Assembly: GCA_900546565.1 (NCBI GenBank)
Contig: URDC01000008.1
Location: forward strand, 1-41,849
Direction of reading: 5' to 3'
DNA length: 41,849 bases
From: an uncultured Opitutales bacterium
GTDB lineage: Bacteria > Verrucomicrobiota > Verrucomicrobiia > Opitutales > Intestinicryptomonadaceae
Below, in pieces: positions 1-9,400 of this stretch. The notes beneath the pieces are model-generated. The model was not told the DNA's origin, ran no database searches, and saw only the letters and a list, made by a program, of their open reading frames with translations. How positions within the stretch are numbered: position 1 is the first letter of the stretch; every line of letters begins with the position of its first letter. The position numbers and the translations under genes were made by a program.

Positions 1-57
1 GTTTCCGTAAATAATAAAAATATTCGCAACGAAGGCGCACGCCCTCGCCCGTTTTAG

Positions 58-1017
58 TTAGTGGGAACTGCGCTCGAGCCTGTCCCTTACCGCAAGCCAT
101 TCATCGACTTCGGGCGGACGCTGACAATACATACGCTCGCTCGAAACCTTGTCGAGAGCGCGTAAAAGCGCAAAAACATTCCGCTGCACTTCCGCGGGCG
201 AACCATCTTCGCTCAACCAGTAGTGGTTTTCGAGGGGGTTCTCAGGTCGCGCCAAAAAAATTACATCGCCCGCAAAGTTCGGCGGAAGCTCCGAAACATC
301 GTCAAAAAGCGAGAGCGGACGCGTCGGACTGTAATGGCTTTTGAGCATTCCGGGGGCTTGCGGGTGCGCTTCATTGACCTTGGGATTGCGGACAACCTCC
401 TCGCCCAAAACGGCTTCAATCTCGTTGACGGGAACGGGGCCGGGGCGCAAAAGCTTCTTGGGCGAGGCGGTCATCAACACAATCGTCGATTCCACCCCGC
501 ATTCACACGCGCCGCCGTCGAGAACGAAGTCGATTTTGTCGCCGAGTTGCTCAACGACGTGCTCGGCAGTCGTAGGGCTGACATAGCCGAACGGATTCGC
601 ACTCGGGGCGGCAATCGGCACCCCCGCACACTTGATAAGCTCGCGCATCATTTTGTGCGACGGCATTCTGACGGCGACAGTGTCCATACCCGCCGTTACA
701 ATGTCGGGCACACAGCCGCGGCGCGGCAAAATCATCGTAAGCGGCCCGGGCCAGAACGCTGCGGCAAGCGCGCGGGCGGCGTCAGAAAACACTGCAACAC
801 GCTCGGCCATAGCCATATCGCAAACGTGGACAATGAGCGGGTCGATGAACGGACGCGACTTCGCCCGAAAAATCCTACGCACCGCGTCGGGATTGAGCGC
901 GTTCGCGGCAAGCCCGTAGACAGTCTCGGTGGGGACTCCGCCGATGCCGCCTCCGGAAATAAAACGAGCCGCCCCAAGAACATCTTGCGACGGCCGTAAA
1001 GTGCGGGAATTGTCCAT
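58..1017 (-). CDS. sua5: Threonylcarbamoyl-AMP synthase (Sua5/TsaC2 type)
   Basis: Makes threonylcarbamoyl-AMP from threonine, bicarbonate and ATP, the first step of t6A37 modification of ANN-decoding tRNAs in the cytoplasm. The 319-residue product has the YrdC-like fold in its first two thirds: PTETVYGLAA at 29-38, KSRP at 53-56, PSAN at 138-141 and ESTIV at 176-180. A linker with APGMLKSHYSP (221-231) leads into the smaller C-terminal Sua5 domain, so this is the long Sua5 form, not the roughly 190-residue TsaC. It starts with ATG 8 bp after the rpsR stop, so the two are probably co-transcribed. The identification is firm; the symbol could equally be tsaC. Confidence 0.95.
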   Translation of the reverse strand: MDNSRTLRPSQDVLGAARFISGGGIGGVPTETVYGLAANALNPDAVRRIFRAKSRPFIDPLIVHVCDMAMAERVAVFSDAARALAAAFWPGPLTMILPRRGCVPDIVTAGMDTVAVRMPSHKMMRELIKCAGVPIAAPSANPFGYVSPTTAEHVVEQLGDKIDFVLDGGACECGVESTIVLMTASPKKLLRPGPVPVNEIEAVLGEEVVRNPKVNEAHPQAPGMLKSHYSPTRPLSLFDDVSELPPNFAGDVIFLARPENPLENHYWLSEDGSPAEVQRNVFALLRALDKVSSERMYCQRPPEVDEWLAVRDRLERSSH

Positions 1018-1025
1018 TCTGCCGC

Positions 1026-1220
1026 TTATTTCATCAAGAGCATGTTGCGCGCGTGCTTGATAGTCTTTTTGACGTGGCGCTGCTCTTTCGACGACAAGCC
1101 CGTGAACTTGCGGGGCAAGATTTTACCCGTTTCCGTGACATAGCGGTTCATCGAATCGGCGTCGATGAAAGACAATTCCATTACGTTCTTCTTTTTTGAT
1201 TCTTTTGTTTCTTCTGCCAT
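1026..1220 (-). CDS. rpsR: 30S ribosomal protein S18
   Basis: Small-subunit ribosomal protein that contacts S6 and the central domain of 16S rRNA. The 64-residue product carries the family core, RYVTETGKILPRKFTGLSSK, followed by a basic helix (KKTIKHARNMLLM) as in other S18 proteins. The frame is open for 23 codons further upstream, but homology begins just after the internal ATG at 1220, giving the normal size. There is no clear Shine-Dalgarno site. S18 is usually encoded with rpsF, ssb or rplI; here it precedes sua5 only, so it has left its common operon. Confidence 0.93.
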   Translation of the reverse strand: MAEETKESKKKNVMELSFIDADSMNRYVTETGKILPRKFTGLSSKEQRHVKKTIKHARNMLLMK

Positions 1221-1324
1221 ATTTGTTTTCAGTTTTATAAATTGAAATTCCGAGTTTTCCGGCCCGATTGCGCCGCAAATAAACGGCACAATAAATCGGA
1301 TTTAAGGCGTCAATACTGCCTTAT

Positions 1325-1352
1325 GAAAAAATCAATGCAAGCATTTTTTTTC
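1325..1352 (-). terminator. Weak intrinsic terminator after the GH2 gene
   Basis: On the minus strand an A-rich run, a short AATG-CTTG-CATT hairpin and a T6 tract follow the beta-mannosidase-like gene at a distance of about 60 bp. The GC core is poor, so this is a candidate only; it would separate the mannose operon from rpsR. Confidence 0.3.
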
Positions 1353-1414
1353 AAAATCGCCGTTTTTTGAATTTTTCGAAAGACAGCACCGACACCGACA
1401 AACACACACTTCGC

Positions 1415-3742
1415 CTATTTTTTCGCGCCGCTTGCGACTTCCGCGCCCTTCAAAACAAATCCGTATTCGGAGTTGAATTCGGGGTTCGACGCCGATTTCA
1501 CGACAATCGCAAACCTGTCGCCCCTGATTTCGGGAAGCTTGATTTTCGTCGAGACAATCTTGACATTGCGGTTCTCGGCGGTCGTCTTGCCCGCAAATTC
1601 GCCAACAAGCGTTTCCTTTCCGTCGGCCTTTATGAAAAGCAACACCTTGCCCGAGGCGACTTTCGCAAACGTGTCGTTCAAAAGCCAAATGTCGACGGGA
1701 ATTTCCGCGCCGCGCTCCCAGTCGAAAGACAACACCTTCGCGCTGAGCATAACGGGGCGGCACGACTCCTTCACCGCAAAGAACGCGGGTTTTGGCGTTG
1801 CGGGATACTCGACAAGCGCATTGCCCGCGGCGGCTGGCCAGGCTTCGTTGTAGTCCCAGTTTACCGCCATTGAACAGTGCGGCTTTTGGCGGCGGGCTTC
1901 CTCGAACAACGCCTTGTAGCCCTGCGCCTGCATAAACTGACTCTTTTCAATCAGGTCTTCAAGCGACTTCGCCTTGCCGCAGAATTTCTCGACAATCGAG
2001 GCTCTCAGCCAGCCGTATTTGTCGAACACCATAAACGCGTGGTGCGCTTCCCAACTGGGCGTGTGCTCTATCGGCCAAAGTTCCTTTTCGGGAATGCAGC
2101 TTTTGAGCGCGGCAAGCGAGGCTATCCCATTCACGCCGAATTCCGTATACGCAACCATATCGCATTTCGAGAAGATTTTGAACGCGTCGCCCCCTCTGTG
2201 GACAAAGAAATATTGCCCGTGCCCCACCCCGTTGAGCGGAGACGTATACATAAACGGCGTCCCGCCGTCAAGCTCCAAACAGACCGCATTCAGCATTCTA
2301 AGCGGAATCGATTGCGGCGACATTCTCGACCACGAGCAGAAAAGCTCGTTGCCCCCGCCCCAAATCGCAATGCACGGATTTTTGCGGATTCGCTTTACAA
2401 TCGCCTCAGCCTCGGATTTCAGAACCGACACATAAGACGGGTCGTCGGGATAATAGTTGCACGCCAGCGGAAATTCCTGCCAGACCAAAATGCCGTATTC
2501 GTTGCAGAGGTCGAAAAAGCTGTCCTTGTTTACAATAGCCCCGCCCCAAATGCGGAAAATGTTGAAGTGCGCGTCTTTGGCAAACTTCACAAGCGGCTCG
2601 TAGCGGGCGCGGTCAAGCTCCGAAAAGAAAACTTCGGGGTTCGCCCAGTTCGAGCCTTTCGCGAAAATCCGCTTGCCGTTAAGCTCAATCTGCATCGGAG
2701 CTTCGGCGCATTGGTTGACGGGGAACGCCTGAGGCTTCTCCCACGCCCCCTCATTCATAACAAGACGAACGCGGCGGAACCCGACCTTCTCCGAGCGCGT
2801 TTCGAGCTTTTTGCCTTCGGGCGAAAGCAACGTCAGCTTGAACGTGTAGAGATAGGGCTTGCCGTGGTCGTGGGTCCACCAAAGCTCGGGGTTCATAAAC
2901 GCGCCTTCGTCAATCGAAACACTGTCGGCGTCGATTGCCCCGCTCTGCTGAACGGCGCATTTGCCGTCCATATCGAGCAGCTCCCAAAAATACGTGCAGC
3001 CCTTGATGTTTTCGCCTTCAAGTTCGAGCGTGAGATTCGCGCTTTTGAGGTCGTCGCCCATTTTGTATAAAAGCGCGCTGTATGTCAAATTCGAGGCATT
3101 GCGCACTTCGAGATTGAGGTCGTCCCAAACGCCCGAGGGAATCAGACGCGGGTGCCAGTCCCAACCGTAGCTGACCGCGGGCTTTGCCGATTTCGAGGCG
3201 TTTGTCCTATACGAGTGAAACCCGAATTTTTTTTCGGGGAACGCCTTCGGCACGGGATTTATGCGGATTTCCAAGACATTGCCCGATGCTTTGAGCTGGT
3301 CGGTGATGTCCAGCTGAAACCCCTTGAACATACCCTCATACGCATGGATTTTCTGGCCATTAAGCAAAACCGCATACTTGTAGTCAATGCCCTTGCCGTT
3401 TAAAACAAGACGCTGACCGCGCGAAAGCAGAGGCTTGTCGAAAACCGTCCTGTATGTGAAGAACACGTCTTCCGTCCAGCGGAATTGGTCGGCATTCGTG
3501 CCGAAACGGTAGTCGGGATAGTTTTTCGCCTTCGCTATGTCGAGCTGCGCCGACCCCGGGACAGTCGCGGGTATGAATTCGTCACACTTTCCGTCCGCCG
3601 ATTTCGACCACCCCAAACGCCAGTCGAGAGCGATTTTGTCGCCCACCGACACGCGCTCCGATTTCGAGTTCGCCGCAAACCTGTCGGGATTGCACCCGCA
3701 CAATGCCGCCGCGACGGCAACCATTGCTATAATCTTCTTCAT
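1415..3742 (-). CDS. Secreted GH2-family beta-mannosidase-like lipoprotein
   Basis: Probably hydrolyses terminal beta-mannosyl residues from glycans outside the cytoplasm. Starting at ATG 3742 the 775-residue product begins with MKKIIAMVAVAAALCGC, a signal peptide with a lipobox-like LCGC and lipidation at Cys17. A GH2 sugar-binding domain follows (SYGWDWHPRLIPSGVWDD near 191-208), then an Ig-like sandwich and a TIM barrel. WGGGNE places the acid/base at about Glu466, and YTEFG places the nucleophile at about Glu534. The WDWHPR motif and barrel sequence fit beta-mannosidases better than beta-galactosidases. It lies 54 bp after a ROK kinase and manA, which supports mannose release. Exact substrate is inferred. 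The frame is open for 17 more codons upstream, but the signal peptide decides the start. Confidence 0.87.
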   Translation of the reverse strand: MKKIIAMVAVAAALCGCNPDRFAANSKSERVSVGDKIALDWRLGWSKSADGKCDEFIPATVPGSAQLDIAKAKNYPDYRFGTNADQFRWTEDVFFTYRTVFDKPLLSRGQRLVLNGKGIDYKYAVLLNGQKIHAYEGMFKGFQLDITDQLKASGNVLEIRINPVPKAFPEKKFGFHSYRTNASKSAKPAVSYGWDWHPRLIPSGVWDDLNLEVRNASNLTYSALLYKMGDDLKSANLTLELEGENIKGCTYFWELLDMDGKCAVQQSGAIDADSVSIDEGAFMNPELWWTHDHGKPYLYTFKLTLLSPEGKKLETRSEKVGFRRVRLVMNEGAWEKPQAFPVNQCAEAPMQIELNGKRIFAKGSNWANPEVFFSELDRARYEPLVKFAKDAHFNIFRIWGGAIVNKDSFFDLCNEYGILVWQEFPLACNYYPDDPSYVSVLKSEAEAIVKRIRKNPCIAIWGGGNELFCSWSRMSPQSIPLRMLNAVCLELDGGTPFMYTSPLNGVGHGQYFFVHRGGDAFKIFSKCDMVAYTEFGVNGIASLAALKSCIPEKELWPIEHTPSWEAHHAFMVFDKYGWLRASIVEKFCGKAKSLEDLIEKSQFMQAQGYKALFEEARRQKPHCSMAVNWDYNEAWPAAAGNALVEYPATPKPAFFAVKESCRPVMLSAKVLSFDWERGAEIPVDIWLLNDTFAKVASGKVLLFIKADGKETLVGEFAGKTTAENRNVKIVSTKIKLPEIRGDRFAIVVKSASNPEFNSEYGFVLKGAEVASGAKK

Positions 3743-3796
3743 ATAATATACAGTTTTTATTTTGATTGTTTTTCGAAATTTTTGTTCGCACAAGAA

Positions 3797-4912
3797 TCAG
3801 CCTTTTCGCCTTTTGGCAAGCTCGTTGAGCGCGAAAACATACGCCCCCACCGACACCGCATTGCTCGTTCCGAGTTTCGAAACACAAATGCCCACGCGCT
3901 TCTCGAAATTCGAAACCACAACCCTGTCCGAACCCAAAACGCGGACATTCTTCATTCCGCCTTCGGCAAACGCCGCCAGCCCCGACTCCGATTCGAGATT
4001 GAAAACCTTCTGCACAATGCGCGGAAACCTTTTGCCCTCTCCATTGCGGACAAACCCGCCCATTCGCGCCACAAGCGCGTCCATAAAAAGCCCGTGCCCG
4101 TATGAAAGCCCTCCGCCTATGACAATCGGACAGTCTACAATGCAGACTATCTCCGCGAGAACGTCGCCGAGATTTTCGCCCATAATTTCATAGGCTCTCC
4201 GCGCCGCCGCAACATCGCCCGACATCTTGCCAAGCGCGATGTCTTCAATGTCCTTGGGCGAGTATTTTTTGTAGTCGCCAATACCCGCAAGCTTCGCGTA
4301 GTTCTTCTGAACCGCGCGTATGCAGGCAGTCTCTTCGGCAAAACTTCCGGGATTGGACTTGTTCGCCATAAGCCAGATTTCGGCGGCATTCGAGTTGTCG
4401 CCCGTGTAGAGACGCCCGTCGACAACAAACCCGCCGCCAAGCCCCGTTCCGAGCGTTATGCCGAAAAGATTCCGATACCGCTTCGGGTTGCCCGCCGCCT
4501 CCAAATGCGAGTTTATCCAGACAAGAGCCCCCGCCATAGCCTCGCCATACGCAAAAAGGTCGCCGTCGTTGTTGATAAATACGGGCACACCGAATTCGTC
4601 CGAAAGAATGTCGCCGAGCGCAACGCCGTCGGCAAACGCTGGAATGTTGCCTATGTTGAAAATCACGCCGCGCGTGTAGTCGGCGGGGCCGGGGAACGCA
4701 AAACTTATCGCCGCGGGCTTCTCGCCGAGCTTTCGGGCAAGCATTTTAAAGCCGCGCTTTATGTTGCCCACACTCTTTTCGAGACTGCCCGATTCCGACG
4801 GCAGCGTTATCGATTCGCCCAATTTTTTGCCCCCGCGCACTGCGGCAAATACATAGTTTGTCCCGCCCGCGTCGAGCGTGAAAACGGTTCTGGTATCGTT
4901 TTGATAGTCCAT
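3797..4912 (-). CDS. ROK-family sugar kinase (possible mannokinase)
   Basis: Phosphorylates a hexose with ATP in the cytoplasm. The 371-residue protein has the phosphate-binding DAGGTN at 14-19, the catalytic Asp in INNDGD (about Asp116) and the glycine-rich GTGLGGG at 155-161. There is no N-terminal helix-turn-helix, so it is a kinase rather than a ROK repressor. The usual ROK zinc motif (CxCGxxGCxE) is not visible, which is true of some sub-branches. It sits 11 bp after manA and 54 bp before the beta-mannosidase-like gene, so free mannose is the simplest substrate. Glucose, fructose or N-acetyl sugars cannot be excluded from sequence. Confidence 0.85.
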   Translation of the reverse strand: MDYQNDTRTVFTLDAGGTNYVFAAVRGGKKLGESITLPSESGSLEKSVGNIKRGFKMLARKLGEKPAAISFAFPGPADYTRGVIFNIGNIPAFADGVALGDILSDEFGVPVFINNDGDLFAYGEAMAGALVWINSHLEAAGNPKRYRNLFGITLGTGLGGGFVVDGRLYTGDNSNAAEIWLMANKSNPGSFAEETACIRAVQKNYAKLAGIGDYKKYSPKDIEDIALGKMSGDVAAARRAYEIMGENLGDVLAEIVCIVDCPIVIGGGLSYGHGLFMDALVARMGGFVRNGEGKRFPRIVQKVFNLESESGLAAFAEGGMKNVRVLGSDRVVVSNFEKRVGICVSKLGTSNAVSVGAYVFALNELAKRRKG

Positions 4913-4923
4913 TAACGTGTGTC

Positions 4924-5868
4924 TTATTTCAAAGTTGTAAGCAGAAGCTCGCAGCCGCCGACCGCAGTAAATACCGCATTTTCGCCCGCGGGAACTAGGA
5001 CGTTTTCCGAAACCGAAACCGCATTGTTTTCGGCGTCCGCAAGCCCCCCCGAAACAATCCCCAAAAGCTTCGCCTTCGACGCCGCAAGCCTAAACTCCTC
5101 CCCGTCCGAAAGCTTCATATGCTCAATCGTAAATCTGGGCGCGTCGCAAATTATGCGCGGCTCACAGTCCCGAGCCGTGCTGATTAACTCGGGCTTCGCC
5201 GACAAATCAATGCTCATAGCCGATTCCCTTATGTGGAGTTCGCGCGGCTTGCCGTCAATCCCGAGCCTGTCCCAGTCATAAAGCCGATACGTCGTGTCTG
5301 AATTTTCCTGAATTTCGAGAATCAAATTCCCCGCGCCGATTGCGTGCACACACCCGCTTTCGATGTAAACCGAGTCGCCCGCGGAAACCGAAATTTCATT
5401 GAGATGCCCGCGAAGCCAGTCGGGGTTCGCAATCGTTTTTTCGTCAACCGCCACGACACCGCCTTTAAACCCCGCAATCAACTTCGCCCCGCAGTCGGCT
5501 TGCGCAACGAACCAGTTTTCATTCTTGCGCTCCGAACCGAGCGCAGCGGCGGCATTGCCGCTCGGGTGAACCTGAATGCTCAGCGCGTAAGCGGCATCAA
5601 TCCATTTTACAAGCACGGGAAAACGCGACCCGGCAACATACCCTTCACCCATGATGTAGCGAGGCTCGGCGGCAATTATCTGTGCAAGCGTCATAGAGTC
5701 GAACCGCCCGCCGATTGCCACCGATTCCGCTTCTGGACGGTCTGAAATCTCCCAACTTTCGCCGATTGATTCCCCCATGTCGCCCACATCGCGCCCGAAA
5801 AAATCGCGGAGTTTGCTTCCGCCCCAAACCTTGCCGAAGTAAAACGGTTTAAATCTGATAAAATTCAT
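4924..5868 (-). CDS. manA: Mannose-6-phosphate isomerase, class I
   Basis: Interconverts mannose-6-phosphate and fructose-6-phosphate, a zinc-dependent cupin enzyme of the cytoplasm. In 314 residues it keeps the metal ligands: SIQVHP (Gln99, His101), KNENW (Glu117) and GCVHAIGAG (His175). The conserved stretch ENSDTTYRLYDWDR follows at 188-201. It opens with KPFYFGKVWGGSKL, typical of the short bacterial class I enzymes. It is the first gene of a three-gene minus-strand operon with the ROK kinase and the GH2 enzyme, which together make a complete route from beta-mannoside to glycolysis. Confidence 0.95.
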   Translation of the reverse strand: MNFIRFKPFYFGKVWGGSKLRDFFGRDVGDMGESIGESWEISDRPEAESVAIGGRFDSMTLAQIIAAEPRYIMGEGYVAGSRFPVLVKWIDAAYALSIQVHPSGNAAAALGSERKNENWFVAQADCGAKLIAGFKGGVVAVDEKTIANPDWLRGHLNEISVSAGDSVYIESGCVHAIGAGNLILEIQENSDTTYRLYDWDRLGIDGKPRELHIRESAMSIDLSAKPELISTARDCEPRIICDAPRFTIEHMKLSDGEEFRLAASKAKLLGIVSGGLADAENNAVSVSENVLVPAGENAVFTAVGGCELLLTTLK

Positions 5869-6155
5869 AGTTCAAGGGCTACCATACATTCACCCGCAAA
5901 TCAACAGAAATTTATCGATACACCCCACCCGCCACTTTTCGAGCCCACCCATATCCCCTCCATCATACCCCTTCATTCCTAAACACAATACTACTCCGCC
6001 TTCCTCAACACCACATTCCCTCAATACACTGCCCCCACACACAACACCACACTAAAAATGCAATAATAAAGAAAATTTTTGCCGAAAAAGAAAAAAAAGC
6101 TTGCATCGAGCGAAAAAATCGCCACAGTGGTGAGCTTATTAAAACAAACGGTGTT
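5869..6155. other. Intergenic region with a cluster of G-runs on the minus strand
   Basis: No gene is seen. From about 5921 to 6055 the plus strand has almost no G. The minus strand therefore carries repeated G runs, including four runs of three or four G at 5944-5971, spaced so that a G-quadruplex is possible, though one loop is nine bases. This is the leader or promoter side of the manA operon. The right part, 6056-6155, is A-rich and holds the region upstream of the tRNA, with a possible -10 TATTAA at 6137-6142. Confidence 0.4.
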
Positions 6156-6232
<77 letters not shown>

Positions 6233-6372
6233 CCGTTTTTTTGTGCCTGAATAAAGCGCAACCACTCTACGGAACCAAATTCTTCCGCCTCCCGTGGAAA
6301 GCGCGGCCACCGATGCGGAAAAACCCGCAAAAACCATTTGCCCCCGTGTCGGACCGCGCAATTAATAAAAAC

Positions 6373-6401
6373 TTGAAAAAAGCGAACCCTCCCACTAACA
6401 T
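6373..6401 (+). promoter_or_regulatory. Candidate promoter for the cas operon
   Basis: TTGAAA at 6373-6378 and TAACAT at 6396-6401 are separated by exactly 17 bp, giving an expected start near 6408 and a short leader to the cas9 ATG at 6450. A GGAG ribosome site at 6442-6445 precedes the ATG. Read by eye only. Confidence 0.45.
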
Positions 6402-6449
6402 TTCTCCATTAAGGTTGATTAAAAATAACTTTCAACGAAACGGAGAATT

Positions 6450-9400
6450 ATGCATACAAAAGAAACTGTTTGGGGATTCGACATCGGCAAGGGCTCGCTC
6501 GGCGAAGCCGTGAGGGTCGGAAACGAATTTAAACACGTCCTATCGATGGAAATCGACGCAGATTTTGCCGAAATCAAAACGGCGGCGGCAACTCGGAGGG
6601 CTTGGCGCACTCGCGAGGCGCACAAGGCGCGCGAGATGTGGCTTGAAAAATGCCTGTCCGATGCGGACATCGAAATTCTCGGGCGGCGCAAAGTCGACGT
6701 CGTCGACGGGACTTGGAAGCTCGTTTCGCGCGGAGACGGACGGCTCGAACGAGAATTCCCCGCCGACGGAGAAAACGTCTGCTACAATTCAATCGCGCTC
6801 AGATGCAAACTTCTGCTCGGCGAAAAACTCGAAAGCTGGCAGGTTTTCAAGGCCTTGAATTCGGCGATACAAAACCGAGGCTACGACGCGCAAATTCCGT
6901 GGGGCGACGAAGACGGCAAGTCGTCCGAAACAAAACGCTCGGGAAAGTCCGACTCCGCAAAAAAATCGGGCGAAGACGAATCATACGCCGAACGACTCGC
7001 CCTCTTCGAACGCGAGTTCGACAAACTTCTTGCGGAAGTCGAAAACCGCGAGAAATACGACTTTCCCTGCTTTTTCAAAGCCGCAAAAATGGGCTTGTGG
7101 TCGCCCGAAAATCCCGACAAAGTCGGAATCCGAATCGACAACACCGCCGAAAAGGCAAAGGGCTACGTCGTCCCGCGCAACGCCGTGATTGCGGAGTTCC
7201 GCGCCCTTGTAAACGCCGCGGCAAAACAGTATCCGAAACTCAAAGGCAAGGCGGATTTCATCATGTTCGGCAAGGCAGAAGAGGCATACGCCTCGTATAA
7301 ACCCGAACTTCGGCGCAAGTTCGGACTCAGACGGGGGGCGGATTCCGATTGGACCGCGCTCGGACAAAAAACGCCGCGCTTCGACAATCGAATTATTGGC
7401 AAATGCAAACTGATTCCGCGCCTTAACGTGTGCAAAATCAAGCCCCTCAAAGAGTGTAAAACCGAAGACGACTTTCTGCCGCACACAATAACCCTCGCGC
7501 TAAAACTGCTTAATTTGCGGTTTTTCAGGGGCGCGGGAATCGATTCGCTTTCCTTCGACGAATTTTTGCGCGCATTCGAACTCGCCCGCCAAAACAAATT
7601 CTCGCTAAACAAAACGAATCTGAAAAAATTCTTCAAAACAATCGGCGCGGAAATTATGGACGAAAACCAGTCGAGCGTGGAACAGCCCCGCGAGGGCGGC
7701 CGCGCGTCGTATTCGCGCCCCGCAATGCGCCTGTTGCGCGACCTGATTTTTTCGGGCAAAAGCCCCGCCGAATTCTACGCCTCGCGAATCTGCAAAATCG
7801 AAAACACCGACAAAAACAGGGGGCTTGTCGCCGAAGACTTGGCGTTCATAAAACTCATGGAAGACATTCCGTGGAACGGAATCTTCGTCCCCGACGTCGA
7901 CACGTTCAACTTCGCAAACATCCGCGAAAGCGAACGCGCCGACAAAATAAACAAACTCATCGGCTCGCAAAACGACCCCATCGTGCGCCACCGCCTCGCG
8001 TTCTTCTACGAGCGAATCAAACTGCTCGAATCCAAATTCGGCGCGCCCGATAAAATCGTGCTCGAATTCGTGCGCGACGATTTCCTCGGCAGCAAAGCCA
8101 AAAAGGAAATGTCGCAGGGCATAAAAAAGCGGTTCGAAGAAAAGAAAAAACTCGCCGAAGAGCTCGATTCGCAGCGCACGGAATTCGGGAATAAATACGC
8201 GTCGAAAAAAATGCTGCTGAAATTCGAGCTGTATAAAAAACAGCGCGGCAGATGCGTCTATACCGACAACGCCCTGCCGCTTTCCGAACTTGAAAATCTG
8301 GAAGTAGAACACATTTTCCCGCGCAGCAGAGGCGGCGCGGACGCGATGTACAACTACGTTCTGACCGACGAAAACACGAACAAACAAAAGGGCGACAGAA
8401 CGCCGTTCGAGTGGCTTTCCTCCGACAAAACAAAATGGGAAAGCTATTGCGACCGCGTCCGCAGCCTGACGCAGTCGCTCGGGGCGAAACGCTGCAAACT
8501 GCTCGTTTCGCCGAATGCCGAAGAACTCATGCAAAAATACACAGCCCTCGCCGAAACCGCGTGGATTTCGAAACTCGCGCAGAAAATCTGCTGCATTCAT
8601 TTCGGCTTCCAGTTCGGAGGCCTCAAAGGCGAGAAAAAAGTCTGGACCGTCTCGGGCAACACCACGGCAATGATTCGCGGCCGCTACGGACTCAACCGGC
8701 TTCTTCATAACGAAGAAATATCGGAAGACTTGCCTCTCTTGGACAGAATCGTCAAGGAGAAGAATTTCGAAGAAAAGAACCGCGACAACAAAAAGCACCA
8801 CGCTTTGGACGCAATGTGCATCTGCTTTGCGCCGACATCAAACGCCCAAAAAGCCCTGTCGCGCAAAAATATCCTGCCCGAAGAAATCGCGAAAAATCCC
8901 GAAAGCGACGACGCCCGAAATTTCTTTGCCAAATATCTCGCGGAAGTCGTCCCGACAAAAGTCGCAATCAAAAAGCCCGAGCTCGAACAAACCATATATT
9001 CCAAACGCGTAATCGGCGGCAGGCAAACAATCGTAAAAAAATGCAACGTCCGCGATTTGGCATACAAGGGACAAAACCCGAAATACGATTTCGACACATT
9101 GACCAAGCGCATAAAGGACATCATAAATCCCGTTTCAAAACGCGTGATTGAAGATTTCGCAAAAACCGAACCGACCGAACCCGAGTGGGAGGATTGGTGC
9201 AAATACGAAGCCGCAATCCCCTCCAAAAACGGCTCTCCCACCCGCCTACTGCGCGTGCTCGTCGAAATCGGGAATCCGGAAGAATACAAGGATTTATCGA
9301 AGGACGGTTGCGGCGCATACCGCAAAGGCGATTCGCATAAAGGCCAGTTCATTTGGAAAAATAAAAAAGGCCGTTATATCGTGGCCCCGATTTACGCACA

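Noticed and set aside
6428..6446. ACTTTCAACGAA just before cas9, resembling the repeat segment ACTTTACAACGAA
   Set aside because: The match needs a gap, does not extend to the repeat end and has no hairpin or terminator beside it. The site at 11076-11091 is clearly better as an anti-repeat.
7605..8801. Minus-strand frame of 398 codons inside cas9
   Set aside because: Phe/Glu-rich shadow of cas9 with no recognisable domains.
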